NCBI GenBank assembly: GCA_014804755.1
Contig: JAAUZE010000011.1
Span: 18,588 to 58,526 of the forward strand
Source of the DNA: Lachnospiraceae bacterium
GTDB taxonomy: Bacteria; Bacillota; Clostridia; Lachnospirales; Lachnospiraceae
Direction: 5' to 3'
Length of the DNA stretch: 39,939 bases
Shown here: piece after piece, positions 7,878-17,349 of the stretch
Numbering within the stretch: the stretch's first letter is position 1
How the letters are laid out: every line of letters begins with the position of its first letter
Position numbers and translations under genes: made by a program
Notes under the pieces: model-generated
Told to the model about the DNA's origin: nothing
Seen by the model: the letters and a program-made list of their open reading frames with translations, nothing else
Database searches by the model: none

Positions 7878-9281
7878 TCAGCGGGTTTCTTTACGATACC
7901 TCGCCAAAAAAAAGCCGTCCGTCTCATGAATTCCCGGCAGCAGCTGCAAATACCCCTGTTTTGTTGTCTCGCCCCAAAGCGCCTCCGGCAGATACGGATT
8001 TAAGCTCTCCGGCACAAACCCAAGGGAAGCGATATAGGAAAGCTGCTCTTCGTTCTCGGCGGGATTGATCGTACAGGTGCTGTACATCAGCACACCGCCC
8101 TCTTTCACACAGGCGCAGGCTCCGTCAAGAATCTTCCGTTGCAATGCGGCAAGCTCCTCCATCTGTCCGAAGCTGACGCGGTGACGAATATCACATTTCT
8201 TTCCCATGATCCCAAGCCCGGAGCAGGGCACATCCGCATAGACAATGTCATACTGTCCGACATCTTCCTTAAGCGAAATCAACGCGTCCTGCTGTCGCAC
8301 CGTTACATTATCACAGTGGCAGCGCAACCGGTTCTCTTCTATGATGGATACTTTGTTTTCAGATAAATCCCTCGATTCAACCATGCCAGTTCCGTGCAGT
8401 TTCACTGCGGCATGCAGGCTTTTCCCGCCCGGTGCGGCGCACACATCTAAGATCCGCATTCCCTCACGGATTCCCGCAGCCTCGGACACCAGCATGGAAC
8501 TGACGTCCTGCACATAAAACGCGCCGCTCTCAAAGCCCGGCACATGCATGATGCCGTCCACATCGGAAAGCAAATACGCATACGCTAAATACGGATGCTG
8601 CTTCACACCGATTCCCTTTTCCCGCATTTGCTCCAGCACGCCTGCACGCTCCTCCACGCTTAACCGTTCATCCATCCGAATCGTGACCGGCTTCTCCAAA
8701 AGCATGTCCGCCAGCATCTTCTGTGTTGTCGAAACGCCATATTTTTCGCAAAAGAAACATACCAGCCATTCCGGCATAGCATACCGCACCGAAAGTGCCG
8801 CCATCGGCTCCTTCTCTTCATCAGGCTCAGGCAGCGCATTTTTGTTTCGCGCAATATTCCTTAACACCCCGTTGACAAACCCTTTCAGTCCGCGAAACCC
8901 CCGTTTTTCCGCAAGTGCGACCGCCTCGTTGCATGCCGCCGCGTCGGGAACCGCATCCATATACAAAAGCTGGTAAACGCCCATCCGCAAAATGGCAAGG
9001 ATGACGGGCTTCATCTTTGTCGTCTTTGTTTTGGAAAATGCGTTCAGCAGATAGTCGAGGCGGATCCGGTACTCCACGCATCCCTCAAACAGCCGCTTTA
9101 TGAACGCCTTCTCCTGTACAGACAAATAATTATATTTCATGAGCGTATCCCGCAGGATCACATTGCTGTATTCCTGTCCGCTCTCCGATTCAAGCAGCAT
9201 CGTAAGTACGAGCGCACGTGCATTTACGCTGCGCTCCTCTTTCATCCCACTCATAACGCGTCCCTTCTCCCTCACGGCCAC
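7878..9281 (-). CDS. rsmB: 16S rRNA m5C967 methyltransferase RsmB
   Basis: SAM-dependent enzyme that methylates C967 of 16S rRNA. An N-terminal NusB-like helical RNA-binding domain (about 1-140) is followed by a Rossmann methyltransferase domain with DVCAAPGGKS, the DVPCSGLGIM catalytic motif containing the PC cysteine, and the nucleophile cysteine in YSTCTINPAENE. Two starts are credible: GTG 9281, 8 bases after a perfect AAGGAGG (used here), and ATG 9254, 7 bases after AGAAGGG. The AAGGAGG lies in the end of the upstream protease gene, so translation is coupled. Confidence 0.92.
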   Translation of the reverse strand: MAVREKGRVMSGMKEERSVNARALVLTMLLESESGQEYSNVILRDTLMKYNYLSVQEKAFIKRLFEGCVEYRIRLDYLLNAFSKTKTTKMKPVILAILRMGVYQLLYMDAVPDAAACNEAVALAEKRGFRGLKGFVNGVLRNIARNKNALPEPDEEKEPMAALSVRYAMPEWLVCFFCEKYGVSTTQKMLADMLLEKPVTIRMDERLSVEERAGVLEQMREKGIGVKQHPYLAYAYLLSDVDGIMHVPGFESGAFYVQDVSSMLVSEAAGIREGMRILDVCAAPGGKSLHAAVKLHGTGMVESRDLSENKVSIIEENRLRCHCDNVTVRQQDALISLKEDVGQYDIVYADVPCSGLGIMGKKCDIRHRVSFGQMEELAALQRKILDGACACVKEGGVLMYSTCTINPAENEEQLSYIASLGFVPESLNPYLPEALWGETTKQGYLQLLPGIHETDGFFLARYRKETR

Positions 9282-9294
9282 GTCGTCCGCCTCC

Positions 9295-9996
9295 TTAATC
9301 ACGGCTGCGCTTGCCGAACAGCAGGATCAGACGCAGAAGCTGAAGGATCGCCGCTGCCGCTGCCGCTACATAGGTCAGCGCCGCCGCCTTTAATACCTTA
9401 CGGCAGGAAGTGAGCTCATCGCCGAATAATATTCCATAGGAATTTAAGCATGCCACTGCCCGTGCAGATGCGTTAAATTCTACCGGAAGCGTGACAAGCT
9501 GAAAGAGCACCGCTAAGGCAAACACCCAGATGCCGATCTGAATGAGTACCTGATTATAGCTGAGCAGGATACCGAGCAAAATGATCGGAATACCGAGCTT
9601 CGAGCCGATATTTGCCGCCGGAACAAGCGCGGAACGGATCGCAAGCGGTCCGTAATTTTCTTTATGCTGAATGGCATGCCCGCACTCATGCGCCGCAACG
9701 CCGATGGCTGCGACGGAACACATGCCATAAACGGAATCCGAGAGATTCAGCGTCTTATTGCGTGGGTCATAGTGGTCTGTCAGCGTTCCGCTTACCTGTC
9801 TGACCTGCACGTCGTAAATACCGTTATACTGCAAAATACGCTGCGCCGCCTCCGCGCCCGTCAGTCCCGTCATGCTGCGTACGCGCGAATATTTGGAAAA
9901 AGTACTGTTGACCCTTGCGGATGCGACGATCGACAAAACCGCGCCGATGATCACCAGCAGATACGTCCAATCATAATAATAGTAATATCCCGGCAT
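9295..9996 (-). CDS. YugP-type zinc-dependent membrane metallopeptidase
   Basis: A 233-residue membrane protein of the Zn_peptidase_2 (YugP) family. One N-terminal membrane helix follows a tyrosine-rich start, then a soluble part carries the HECGH zinc motif in AAHECGHAIQHKE, and two or three hydrophobic helices follow (about 130-170 and 200-225). The presumed active site is against the membrane; substrates are unknown for most members. The ribosome site AAGGAGG lies 7 bases before ATG 9996. It sits between fmt and rsmB, a position this family often takes in Clostridia. Confidence 0.88.
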   Translation of the reverse strand: MPGYYYYYDWTYLLVIIGAVLSIVASARVNSTFSKYSRVRSMTGLTGAEAAQRILQYNGIYDVQVRQVSGTLTDHYDPRNKTLNLSDSVYGMCSVAAIGVAAHECGHAIQHKENYGPLAIRSALVPAANIGSKLGIPIILLGILLSYNQVLIQIGIWVFALAVLFQLVTLPVEFNASARAVACLNSYGILFGDELTSCRKVLKAAALTYVAAAAAAILQLLRLILLFGKRSRD

Positions 9997-10008
9997 CTTT
10001 TTTCCTCC

Positions 10009-10941
10009 TTATTCTCCAAGTCTTTCCCCGGTCTGAACCTTAACGCCTAACAAAAATTCTTTGACCGGCATTCTTTTTTTACCGGAAAGCTGTACCTCCG
10101 TTAAAACAAGCCTGCCCTCCCCGCAGTTGACGATGATCTCCTCCTTCGTGACTGCGGATACACTGCCTGCCTCCCCGTCCGCAGGCGCATCCGAGATCCG
10201 CGCGCCCCACAGCTTAAACGGCTTTCCTGAAAGTGTGGTGTAAGCGCCCGGCCACGAATAAAACGCGCGTATCTTCCGCTCAATGATCTTAGCGCTCTCC
10301 CTCCAGTCGATCTGTCCGAGCTCCTTACTCAGCCGCTTGGCATAGGTTGCCTGCGCCTCGTCCTGCGCCTCGGGCGTAATTTCTCCCGCCTCAATGCGCG
10401 GCAGCGTCTCGATCAGCAGCGCGGCCCCCGCATGCATCAGCTTTTCAAACAGGCTGTCTCCCGTATCCTCCGGGGCAATGTCCACACAAACCCTTGCAAG
10501 AATATCTCCCGTATCAATCCCTGCATTCATCTGCTGGAGCGTCACACCCGTTACGGTCTCTCCATCTAAAATCGCCCGTTGGATCGGCGCGGCGCCGCGA
10601 TATTTCGGCAGAAGCGAAGCGTGAATATTCACGCAGCCGAAACGGGGCATGTCCAGAATTTCCTGCGTCAAAATCTGCCCAAACGCCGCTACGACAAAGA
10701 GATCCGCTCCATACCCAGCAAGCGCCGCCACCATCTCCGGCTCTCTGATCTTTACAGGCTGCAGCACGGGAATTCCATGCTGCAGCGCATACGCTTTGAC
10801 CGGCGGACACTGTACATCTTTTCCCCTTCCTTTCGGCTTATCCGGCTGCGTGACGACGGCCGCCACTTCATATCCGGCGCGCACAAGCGCATCCAGCGCG
10901 CCCACCGCAAAATCCGGCGTACCCATAAACACGATCTTCAT
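10009..10941 (-). CDS. fmt: Methionyl-tRNA formyltransferase
   Basis: Formylates initiator Met-tRNA using 10-formyl-tetrahydrofolate, the step that def later reverses on finished proteins. 310 residues from ATG 10941, with MKIVFMGTPDFAV at the start, the signature NIHASLLPKYRGAAPIQ containing the catalytic Asn-His, then GDIL, and a C-terminal OB-like tRNA-binding domain. The start is placed after GGGAG, 8 bases beyond the def stop; a longer frame from 11043 overlaps def and has an arginine-rich, unlikely N-terminus. Confidence 0.95.
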   Translation of the reverse strand: MKIVFMGTPDFAVGALDALVRAGYEVAAVVTQPDKPKGRGKDVQCPPVKAYALQHGIPVLQPVKIREPEMVAALAGYGADLFVVAAFGQILTQEILDMPRFGCVNIHASLLPKYRGAAPIQRAILDGETVTGVTLQQMNAGIDTGDILARVCVDIAPEDTGDSLFEKLMHAGAALLIETLPRIEAGEITPEAQDEAQATYAKRLSKELGQIDWRESAKIIERKIRAFYSWPGAYTTLSGKPFKLWGARISDAPADGEAGSVSAVTKEEIIVNCGEGRLVLTEVQLSGKKRMPVKEFLLGVKVQTGERLGE

Positions 10942-10949
10942 GCTCTCCC

Positions 10950-11438
10950 TCACTCCTCGTCTTCCAGATCTTCTAAATCTTCCAGATTCATCAGCTCTCC
11001 CTCGACCTTTTCCACATAGAGATGCCCGTCCAGGTGCTCGCATTCATGACAGATCGCACGCGCCAGGAGCTCTGTTCCCTCCAGCTCAAACGGTTTCATA
11101 TCAGCATCCAGCGCCACGACCTTCACATAATTCGGTCTCGTGACAATGCCCGTCTTTCCCGGTACGGACAGACACCCCTCATTTCCCGTCTGCTCCCCAC
11201 TCGTCTCAACAATGCGCGGATTGATGAGCACATACGGATCCTCACCCGTGACGTCAATGACAACGATCCGCTTTAAGATGCCGACCTGCGGCGCGGCAAG
11301 CCCGACACCGTTCGCCTCATACATCGTATCCAGCATATCGTCGATCAACAGCTTTGTGCGCAGGCTCATTCCCGTGACCTCTTTCGCCGTCTTTGTCAAC
11401 ACACTGTCACCGATTTCCCTGATCTTTCTGATCGCCAT
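10950..11438 (-). CDS. def: Peptide deformylase
   Basis: Removes the formyl group from the N-terminal methionine of new proteins; a cytosolic Fe/Zn enzyme. All three family motifs are present in 162 residues: GVGLAAPQ, EGCLS and HECEHLDG. The C-terminus is acidic, rich in Glu, Asp and Leu. ATG 11438 lies 8 bases behind AGGAGG, which itself overlaps the priA stop codon region. The def-fmt pair is conserved across bacteria. Confidence 0.96.
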   Translation of the reverse strand: MAIRKIREIGDSVLTKTAKEVTGMSLRTKLLIDDMLDTMYEANGVGLAAPQVGILKRIVVIDVTGEDPYVLINPRIVETSGEQTGNEGCLSVPGKTGIVTRPNYVKVVALDADMKPFELEGTELLARAICHECEHLDGHLYVEKVEGELMNLEDLEDLEDEE

Positions 11439-11450
11439 TTCTGTTTCCTC

Positions 11451-13709
11451 CTAAATGAGATTCATCGGATCCATATCAAACAGAACCGTTTCCTCTCTAT
11501 CGCTTTTTTCTTCAAGATACCGCTCCGTTTCCTCCCTCAGAAGCAGGAGCGGTTCATGATCCCTATGCTTATAATACAACACTTCTCGAAAAATGTCTTT
11601 CACTTTTCTCACCGTAGCGGGTGCAGGCCCCATCACAAGGACTTCCCGCTCCTTTACAAGAGGCTCTGTCCGCCTTTTGATCTCCTGCGCCAGCCTCGCA
11701 GCCGCCTCCTCGTCCGACGCATACACCTGTACGGCAAGCATATGTCCCATCGGCGGATAGCGCAGAAATTCACGATAAGCGATCTCCTCGCGGTAAAAGC
11801 CCTCATAATCCTGTCCGGCAGCATACCGGATGCTGTAATGCTCCGGCTGGTACGTCTGGATGACGACCTCGCCCGCGCGCTTTCCCCGGCCCGCGCGCCC
11901 CGCCGCCTGCGTCAGAAGATCGAACGTCCGCTCTCCCGCGCGATAATCATTGGCGTTTAAGGAAAGATCGGCGGCAAGGATGCCGACAAGCGTCACCTTC
12001 GGAAAATCATGTCCCTTGACGATCATCTGCGTCCCGACCAGAATATCCGCCTCCTCATTCATAAAAGAGGACAAAATCTCGTCATAGCTCTCCTTCCCCC
12101 GCGTCGTATCGGCGTCCATCCGAAGCACACGCGCATTCGGAAGCAGCCGCTTCACCGCATCCTCCACCTGCTGTGTTCCCGCCTTAAAGCCGAGAATATA
12201 TTTCGATCCGCATTGCGGACAGCCCGGCGGCGACGCCTGCTCATAACCGCAGTAATGGCAGACTAAACGCCCGCCGCGGTGCTGTGTCAGGGAGACGTCA
12301 CAGTGCGGACAGCGCATGACATAGCCGCACGCGCGGCAGGATACAAACCCTGCCATCCCTCTTCTGTTTAAAAAGAGCATGCTCTGCTCTCCTTTTTCGA
12401 GTCTGTCCATCAGCAGCCGGCTAAGCCTGTCCGAAAACATGGAGCGGTTCCCCTGTTTTAATTCTTCCCGCATATCCGTAACGGATACGTTCGGAAGCAT
12501 TCCTCCTGTCAGTCTTTTTGTCAGACGCAGAAGGCTAAGCCGCCCTTCCTCTGCCATCCGGTATGCCTCTAACGATGGTGTTGCCGATCCTAACACCACG
12601 CTCGCATGGTGATAGGACGCCAACTCAAACGCCGCATCCCTCGCATGATAGCGCGGCATATTTTCACTCTTATAACTCGGTTCATGCTCCTCGTCGATCA
12701 TGATCACACCGACCCGCTCAAACGGCGTAAACAGCGCGGAGCGTGGACCGATCACCACATCCGCAAGCCCGTTTTTCGCCCGTTCGCACGCATCATAGCG
12801 CTCGCCCAAAGAAAGACGGGAATGCACCACGGCAACCCGCTCTCCGAAACGCTCGTAAAACCGCATAACGGTCTGGTAGGTCAGCGAGATTTCCGGTATC
12901 AGGATGATCGCCTGCTTTCCGCTCTGCACGACCTGCTCGGCGATCTCCATATAGACCTCCGTTTTTCCGCTGCCTGTGATGCCGTGCAGTAAAAAATGTT
13001 CACCGCTGCCGGCACGCACCGCATCTGCCACGCGCGCTGCCGCCTGCCGCTGTTCTTCGCTTAACGGATACTGCCGCTCCCGCCGCTCCGCTCTTGGAAC
13101 GGCGCTCCGGTATTCCCGCTCGGTAACCATACGGACGTCCCCCGCTTTTTCCAACGTTCGTATGGTCGGCAGTCCGACATGGAGCTTTGCCGTCACCAGC
13201 TCGTACGGGAGAGATTCATGCTGTACAAGCTGTTTCATCAGCCGCGCCTTGGCGCATTGATGCTTTGCTTCATAGCGCTCCGCAGCCCGCCCCGCCTCAT
13301 CCGCCGTCCCCATGCGTACCACGGTGCGTTTCATCTTATCCGCCACCTTGCGCTTGACCGGGAGCACTGTTTTTAATGCCGCGATCATGGTCGAGCCATA
13401 TCGCTCCCGCATCCACGCCGCAAGGCGTATTGCGTCTGCCTCCACTCCTGTCTCGTTCTCTATCACGGACAGGATGGATTTCATTTTTTCGGGCGCCCAT
13501 TCCGGCACGTCCGTCAGTTTCAGCACATACCCTTTATGTTCCCGGTTTCCCTTTCCGAACGGAACGAGGACCGCCGAACCGACGCGCACGCCTGCCGCCA
13601 GTTCGGACGGCACGATATATTGAAACGTCCGATCAACGCTCTCATGTGAAATATCCACTATGATGTTGGCATACAGCGTCCGTAACCCACCGCTCATGTT
13701 AATAACCAT
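11451..13709 (-). CDS. priA: Primosomal protein N' (replication restart helicase PriA)
   Basis: Superfamily 2 3'-5' DNA helicase that recognises stalled forks and reloads the replisome. An N-terminal DNA-binding domain precedes Walker A GITGSGKTE, the DEEH box in MIDEEHEPSYKSE, an eight-cysteine zinc region (CRACGY, CPHCD, CHYCGY, CPQCG) inserted in the second helicase lobe, and QAAGRAGRG motif VI. 752 residues from ATG 13709, 7 bases past the murE stop. The ribosome site is weak (GAGAAAGG directly before it), so ATG 13697 is an alternative; translation may be coupled to murE. Confidence 0.95.
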   Translation of the reverse strand: MVINMSGGLRTLYANIIVDISHESVDRTFQYIVPSELAAGVRVGSAVLVPFGKGNREHKGYVLKLTDVPEWAPEKMKSILSVIENETGVEADAIRLAAWMRERYGSTMIAALKTVLPVKRKVADKMKRTVVRMGTADEAGRAAERYEAKHQCAKARLMKQLVQHESLPYELVTAKLHVGLPTIRTLEKAGDVRMVTEREYRSAVPRAERRERQYPLSEEQRQAAARVADAVRAGSGEHFLLHGITGSGKTEVYMEIAEQVVQSGKQAIILIPEISLTYQTVMRFYERFGERVAVVHSRLSLGERYDACERAKNGLADVVIGPRSALFTPFERVGVIMIDEEHEPSYKSENMPRYHARDAAFELASYHHASVVLGSATPSLEAYRMAEEGRLSLLRLTKRLTGGMLPNVSVTDMREELKQGNRSMFSDRLSRLLMDRLEKGEQSMLFLNRRGMAGFVSCRACGYVMRCPHCDVSLTQHRGGRLVCHYCGYEQASPPGCPQCGSKYILGFKAGTQQVEDAVKRLLPNARVLRMDADTTRGKESYDEILSSFMNEEADILVGTQMIVKGHDFPKVTLVGILAADLSLNANDYRAGERTFDLLTQAAGRAGRGKRAGEVVIQTYQPEHYSIRYAAGQDYEGFYREEIAYREFLRYPPMGHMLAVQVYASDEEAAARLAQEIKRRTEPLVKEREVLVMGPAPATVRKVKDIFREVLYYKHRDHEPLLLLREETERYLEEKSDREETVLFDMDPMNLI

Positions 13710-13716
13710 GCCTTTC

Positions 13717-15183
13717 TCACAACCTGCCTCCTGACAGTTCCTCCAGAATCGTTCGCTCATCCATCGGATATTTTTTTCCGCAGATCTCCTGATACGTCTC
13801 GTGCCCTTTGCCCGCAAGAAGCACAATATCGCCCGACCGCGCGACCTCCAGTGCATAAGCGATCGCTTCCCGTCTGTCCGTGATGCGGACGTAACGCCCG
13901 GCAGTCCGATGCATGCCGCTCAAAATATCGTCAATGATCGCTTCCGGGTCTTCATACCGCGGATTATCGGACGTGACAATGCTTAAGTCGGCAAGCCGCC
14001 CGCTCGTCTCACCCATTTCAAAACGCCGATCCCTTGAGCGATTCCCCCCGCAGCCAAACAGACATATCAGCCTTCTTGGGCGGTATTCCCGCAGCGTCTG
14101 TAATACACCGGCAAGCGCCATCGCATTATGCGCATAATCAATGTAGATCGGATAATCCGGACAGACGGACGCATTTTCCATCCGTCCGGGAATACTGACG
14201 TTCCTTAATCCCTCACGGATGGCTGCAGGCTCTATGGACAGCTTTTTACATACTGCGATTGCCGCAAGCGCATTTTCCACATTAAATCTTCCCGCAAGCG
14301 GAAGATAGATCCGCTCACGCATAAGCTCCGGTACGACAAAGCTTACACCGAGCCGCGCACCCGCGCATTCTCTTTGAATGCAGGAAGCGCAAAGCTCCTG
14401 CCCTTCCCCGAAAAAAGAAACCGTTTCACAGCCTGCAAGGGATACCATCGCCCCGCATGTACGATCGTCCGAATTGAATATGCCGGTGCGGCACTGACGA
14501 AACAGCTTCGCCTTCGATCGAAAATACTCCTCGGCGTCCTTGTGCTCGCCCGTACCCACATGATCATTTCCAAAATTCAAATATACGCCGATATGAAATA
14601 CCATACCGCAAAGCCGCTGCATTTTCAAGCCGATGGACGACGCCTCGATCACCGCCGCCTCACAACCGCCCTGAACCATCTGTGCAAGCGCTTCCGCAAT
14701 GACATAGGATTCCGGCGTCGTATGCGTACCCTCCGCCATCCCGTATCCGCAGTCGATACCGAGCGTCCCGATATAACCCGCGCGGATTCCTGCAGCAGCA
14801 AGAATATCGCGGATCATACGCGCCGTTGTCGTTTTTCCTTTTGTTCCCGTAATGCCGATCATCTTAAGTCTGCGAGCGGGATACCCGAAAAAACAATGGG
14901 AAATGAGTGACAGCGCCTCTCTGGTGTCCGGCACCTTGATCATCGTCATCGGGCTTTCCTCCGGATATTCGCAGATGTCCTCCACGAGTATGGCTGCCGC
15001 CTGTCCCGCGGCGGCAAGGGCGGCAAACCTATGTCCGTCCGTCTGCGCGCCCCGAATACAGACAAACAGGCAATCTTTGGTAATCCTGTCGGAGTGATAC
15101 ACGATATTCCGTATCTGTCTATGTATGGAGCCTCGCAGCCGCTCATAGGGCAGACCTGCGATCAACTTTGACAGTTCTTCCAT
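13717..15183 (-). CDS. murE: UDP-N-acetylmuramyl-tripeptide synthetase (MurE)
   Basis: Mur ligase adding the third amino acid of the peptidoglycan stem peptide in the cytosol. It has the ATP site ITGTKGKTTT, TPES, the DYAHN-type motif IDYAHNAMAL, and TSDNPRYEDP near the C-terminus. The DNPR signature is the one associated with meso-diaminopimelate rather than lysine, so a DAP-type wall is inferred. Of two in-frame ATGs, 15183 has GCGGAG at proper spacing, while 15195 would be nearly leaderless for the promoter found upstream; I use 15183 (488 residues). It is the first gene of the long cluster running to rlmN. Confidence 0.92.
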   Translation of the reverse strand: MEELSKLIAGLPYERLRGSIHRQIRNIVYHSDRITKDCLFVCIRGAQTDGHRFAALAAAGQAAAILVEDICEYPEESPMTMIKVPDTREALSLISHCFFGYPARRLKMIGITGTKGKTTTARMIRDILAAAGIRAGYIGTLGIDCGYGMAEGTHTTPESYVIAEALAQMVQGGCEAAVIEASSIGLKMQRLCGMVFHIGVYLNFGNDHVGTGEHKDAEEYFRSKAKLFRQCRTGIFNSDDRTCGAMVSLAGCETVSFFGEGQELCASCIQRECAGARLGVSFVVPELMRERIYLPLAGRFNVENALAAIAVCKKLSIEPAAIREGLRNVSIPGRMENASVCPDYPIYIDYAHNAMALAGVLQTLREYRPRRLICLFGCGGNRSRDRRFEMGETSGRLADLSIVTSDNPRYEDPEAIIDDILSGMHRTAGRYVRITDRREAIAYALEVARSGDIVLLAGKGHETYQEICGKKYPMDERTILEELSGGRL

Positions 15184-15206
15184 AGCGCTCCGCATGATTT
15201 TTTTTT

Positions 15207-15235
15207 ATTATATAGCATGGCGCGGTGCTTTAGAA
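15207..15235 (-). promoter_or_regulatory. Promoter for murE-priA-def-fmt cluster
   Basis: On the minus strand a perfect TATAAT (15212-15207) follows a 17-base spacer and a weak -35, TTCTAA (15235-15230). The transcript would begin in the run of A just before murE, with a leader of about 20 bases, which favours the second murE ATG. Confidence 0.6.
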
Positions 15236-15367
15236 GTATTTCTTTACTGCAAAATCTTTTGTTTATAAAGTTTGTGTTTATTTTATTTTTTTATCACAAA
15301 ATGGACACATTTATCCCTTATAGTGTATTTCAGATAGTTGAAAAACTACTATCTCCCCCCTCATAAG
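15236..15367. other. AT-rich non-coding gap between murE promoter and recJ terminator
   Basis: 132 bases with no credible open frame. It holds long A/T runs, a small inverted repeat near 15331-15352 (AGATAG ... CTATCT) and, read on the minus strand, a GGGGGGAG purine run near 15353 with no start codon following. I see no gene here; the A/T tracts may act as upstream promoter elements for murE. Confidence 0.4.
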
Positions 15368-15406
15368 AAATAAGGACCTCAGGGATTGCCTCTGAGGTTC
15401 TTATTT
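15368..15406 (-). terminator. Strong bidirectional-looking terminator after recJ
   Basis: A 15-bp stem with one G-T pair (left arm 15368-15382, containing GGACCTCAG; right arm 15392-15406, containing CTGAGGTTC) and a 9-base loop. The arms end in A/T-rich sequence, giving U-rich tails on both strands. In the minus direction it ends the secDF-recJ transcript before the murE promoter. Confidence 0.8.
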
Positions 15407-15448
15407 TATCACGTTTTAAAACACGCAGTCTTTTCGCAGTCGGTTCTA

Positions 15449-15542
15449 ATTGCGTTTACACAATTTTTGCAAACATTTCTGCGTCAGCAAAAGAATTGCG
15501 TTTACGCAATTCTTTGAAAGATTCTGCTTTAGCAGAATCTTT
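15449..15542 (-). repeat. Tandem palindromes overlapping the recJ 3' end (cluster B)
   Basis: Two near-perfect hairpins lie side by side: 15490-15515 with 11-bp arms (AAAGAATTGCG / CGCAATTCTTT) and 15517-15542 with 11-bp arms (AAAGATTCTGC / GCAGAATCTTT), both with a TTTA loop. A decayed third copy (AATTGCG-TTTA-CACAATT) lies at 15449-15466. The second palindrome supplies the last three codons and the stop of recJ. Confidence 0.8.
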
Positions 15543-17346
15543 TGTAGTCATGTATCACATATTGCAGCTCGCTGTGTCCGCCGTATTCGTTCATCTCAGG
15601 ATAATAGACAACTGACAGCCGCACTCCGTCCGCACGCGCCTCATAGAGCGCGGACAACGCCCCGTCTCCGAAATTCTCCCGAATAAAAGCGTCAAACGGC
15701 TCATGCTCGCTAAACAACGTCATGGAATAACGGTGATTCTGCTCATCCCGCACGCCGAAGCGCATCACACGGTTATTTTTTCCGATCAGCTTTGCCGAAA
15801 AAAACAAGAGATTTCTCTGTGCAAACAGCGGCTTCGGATTTCCCGTCCCGAACGGTTCTAAGAGCGAAAGCTGCTCTGTCAGCTCTTTTGTGGCATAACT
15901 CAGCGGCATCGGCACATCTATATGGATCTTTTGCACGAAATCCTCTTCCGTCAGCGTGGCAAGCTCATTAATACGTCTGCGGAAAAGCTCGACATTCTCT
16001 TTCGGCAGTGATAATCCCGCCGCCATTTTATGGCCGCCGAAGCGCGTAAACAGTTCTTTGCAGCGGCTCATTTCCTCATACATGGAATACGCCTCAATGG
16101 AACGCCCCGAACCCTTCACCCCATCCTCCGCATCGGTCAAAATAAATACGGGATGATGATAATGCTCCCGGATACGTCCCGCAATGATGCCCGCAAGACT
16201 CTCATGACAGTTCGGCAGATATAATACCAACACGGGATTTTGTGTCAGGTCCGTCGACTCCGCCATTTGAACCGCCTGCTCAGTCCCTTTTGCCGTCATA
16301 TCCTTTCTGCTGTCATTTAATCCTTTCAGCTCCTGCGCGATCATGAGCGCTTCTTTATAATCGCCGCAGGTAAATAAGGAAAGCGCCCGGTTCGCGCTGT
16401 CCAGCCGCCCCGTCGCGTTCAGACAGGGTCCTAAGATAAACCCGATATGATACGGCGTCAGCTTCTTTCCCTCTAACTGATTGACCGCGATCAATGCACG
16501 CAGACCGGGATTTTCGGGACGCGCCATCATTCGCAGCCCCTCGCGCACCAAAATGCGGTTTTCTTCCTTTAATTCCATCACATCGCCGATCGTTGCAAAC
16601 GCCGCGAACTCCGTCAGCTCCCGAAACAATTCCTCCGGCATGCCGTCCGGGGCGTCGCTGTCCGCAGCCTCACGCGGTACTGAAACAGCGTCTTTTCTCA
16701 GATACATCGCGCGGATCAGTTGAAACGCAACGGCCGCTCCGCAGATACCCGCATACGGATACCGGCTGTCCTCCCGCTTCGGATCGACCACTGCTGCCAC
16801 AGGCGGCAGGCGGTATTCCCTGCTGCCGTCCGTTGTTTCGTCATACGGCACCTCATGGTGATCGGTCACGATCATTTCCATGCCATAGGATACCGCCAAA
16901 GCCGCCTGCGGCGCCGCGGCTATCCCGTTATCACAGGTTACGATCAATTCGATTCCATCGCGATGCGCTTCCTCGACCAATCTGTCATTTAACCCGTAGC
17001 CGTCCGTCATGCGGTGCGGGATTGCCGTATCGACCTGCATCCCCAAGGCGCGAAGCCCCCGATAAAGAATGTAGGTTGCGCACACACCGTCAATATCATA
17101 ATCTCCGATGATACGGAGCTTCTTTTCACGGCACTCATACAGCTTTGCCACCGCGCGCTCCATATCGGGCAATAAAAACGGATCCGGAAGCTCGTCGATC
17201 GTCCCGTTTAAGAACCGCGCGATCTCTTCCTCCGTCTTCACATCACGATTTCTGATGATCCTCGCCAACACGGGATCAATATGAAATTGCTTTGCGATCG
17301 CGTCAAAATCTGCTTTTTTTGCCGCGACAAACCATTGTTTTTTCAC
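15529..17346 (-). CDS. recJ: Single-stranded-DNA-specific exonuclease RecJ
   Basis: 5'-3' exonuclease of the DHH superfamily, used in recombinational and mismatch repair. The 605 residues contain GDYDIDG (81-87), the DHH motif VTDHHEVP (162-164), a DHHA1 domain with GSGRS and FGGHKMAAG, and a C-terminal OB-like domain. It starts at a GTG (17346), 7 bases after AAAGGG in the end of secDF; the nearby ATG is out of frame. It is translationally linked to secDF, with which it shares a transcript. Its last three residues (Arg-Phe-Cys) are encoded by a palindromic repeat, so the native C-terminus may have been altered. Confidence 0.93.
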   Translation of the reverse strand: MKKQWFVAAKKADFDAIAKQFHIDPVLARIIRNRDVKTEEEIARFLNGTIDELPDPFLLPDMERAVAKLYECREKKLRIIGDYDIDGVCATYILYRGLRALGMQVDTAIPHRMTDGYGLNDRLVEEAHRDGIELIVTCDNGIAAAPQAALAVSYGMEMIVTDHHEVPYDETTDGSREYRLPPVAAVVDPKREDSRYPYAGICGAAVAFQLIRAMYLRKDAVSVPREAADSDAPDGMPEELFRELTEFAAFATIGDVMELKEENRILVREGLRMMARPENPGLRALIAVNQLEGKKLTPYHIGFILGPCLNATGRLDSANRALSLFTCGDYKEALMIAQELKGLNDSRKDMTAKGTEQAVQMAESTDLTQNPVLVLYLPNCHESLAGIIAGRIREHYHHPVFILTDAEDGVKGSGRSIEAYSMYEEMSRCKELFTRFGGHKMAAGLSLPKENVELFRRRINELATLTEEDFVQKIHIDVPMPLSYATKELTEQLSLLEPFGTGNPKPLFAQRNLLFFSAKLIGKNNRVMRFGVRDEQNHRYSMTLFSEHEPFDAFIRENFGDGALSALYEARADGVRLSVVYYPEMNEYGGHSELQYVIHDYKRFC

Positions 17347-17349
17347 ATG

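Noticed and set aside
15340-15365. GGGGGGAG run on the minus strand, like a very strong ribosome site
   Set aside because: No start codon follows at usable distance and no open frame exists before the murE promoter.
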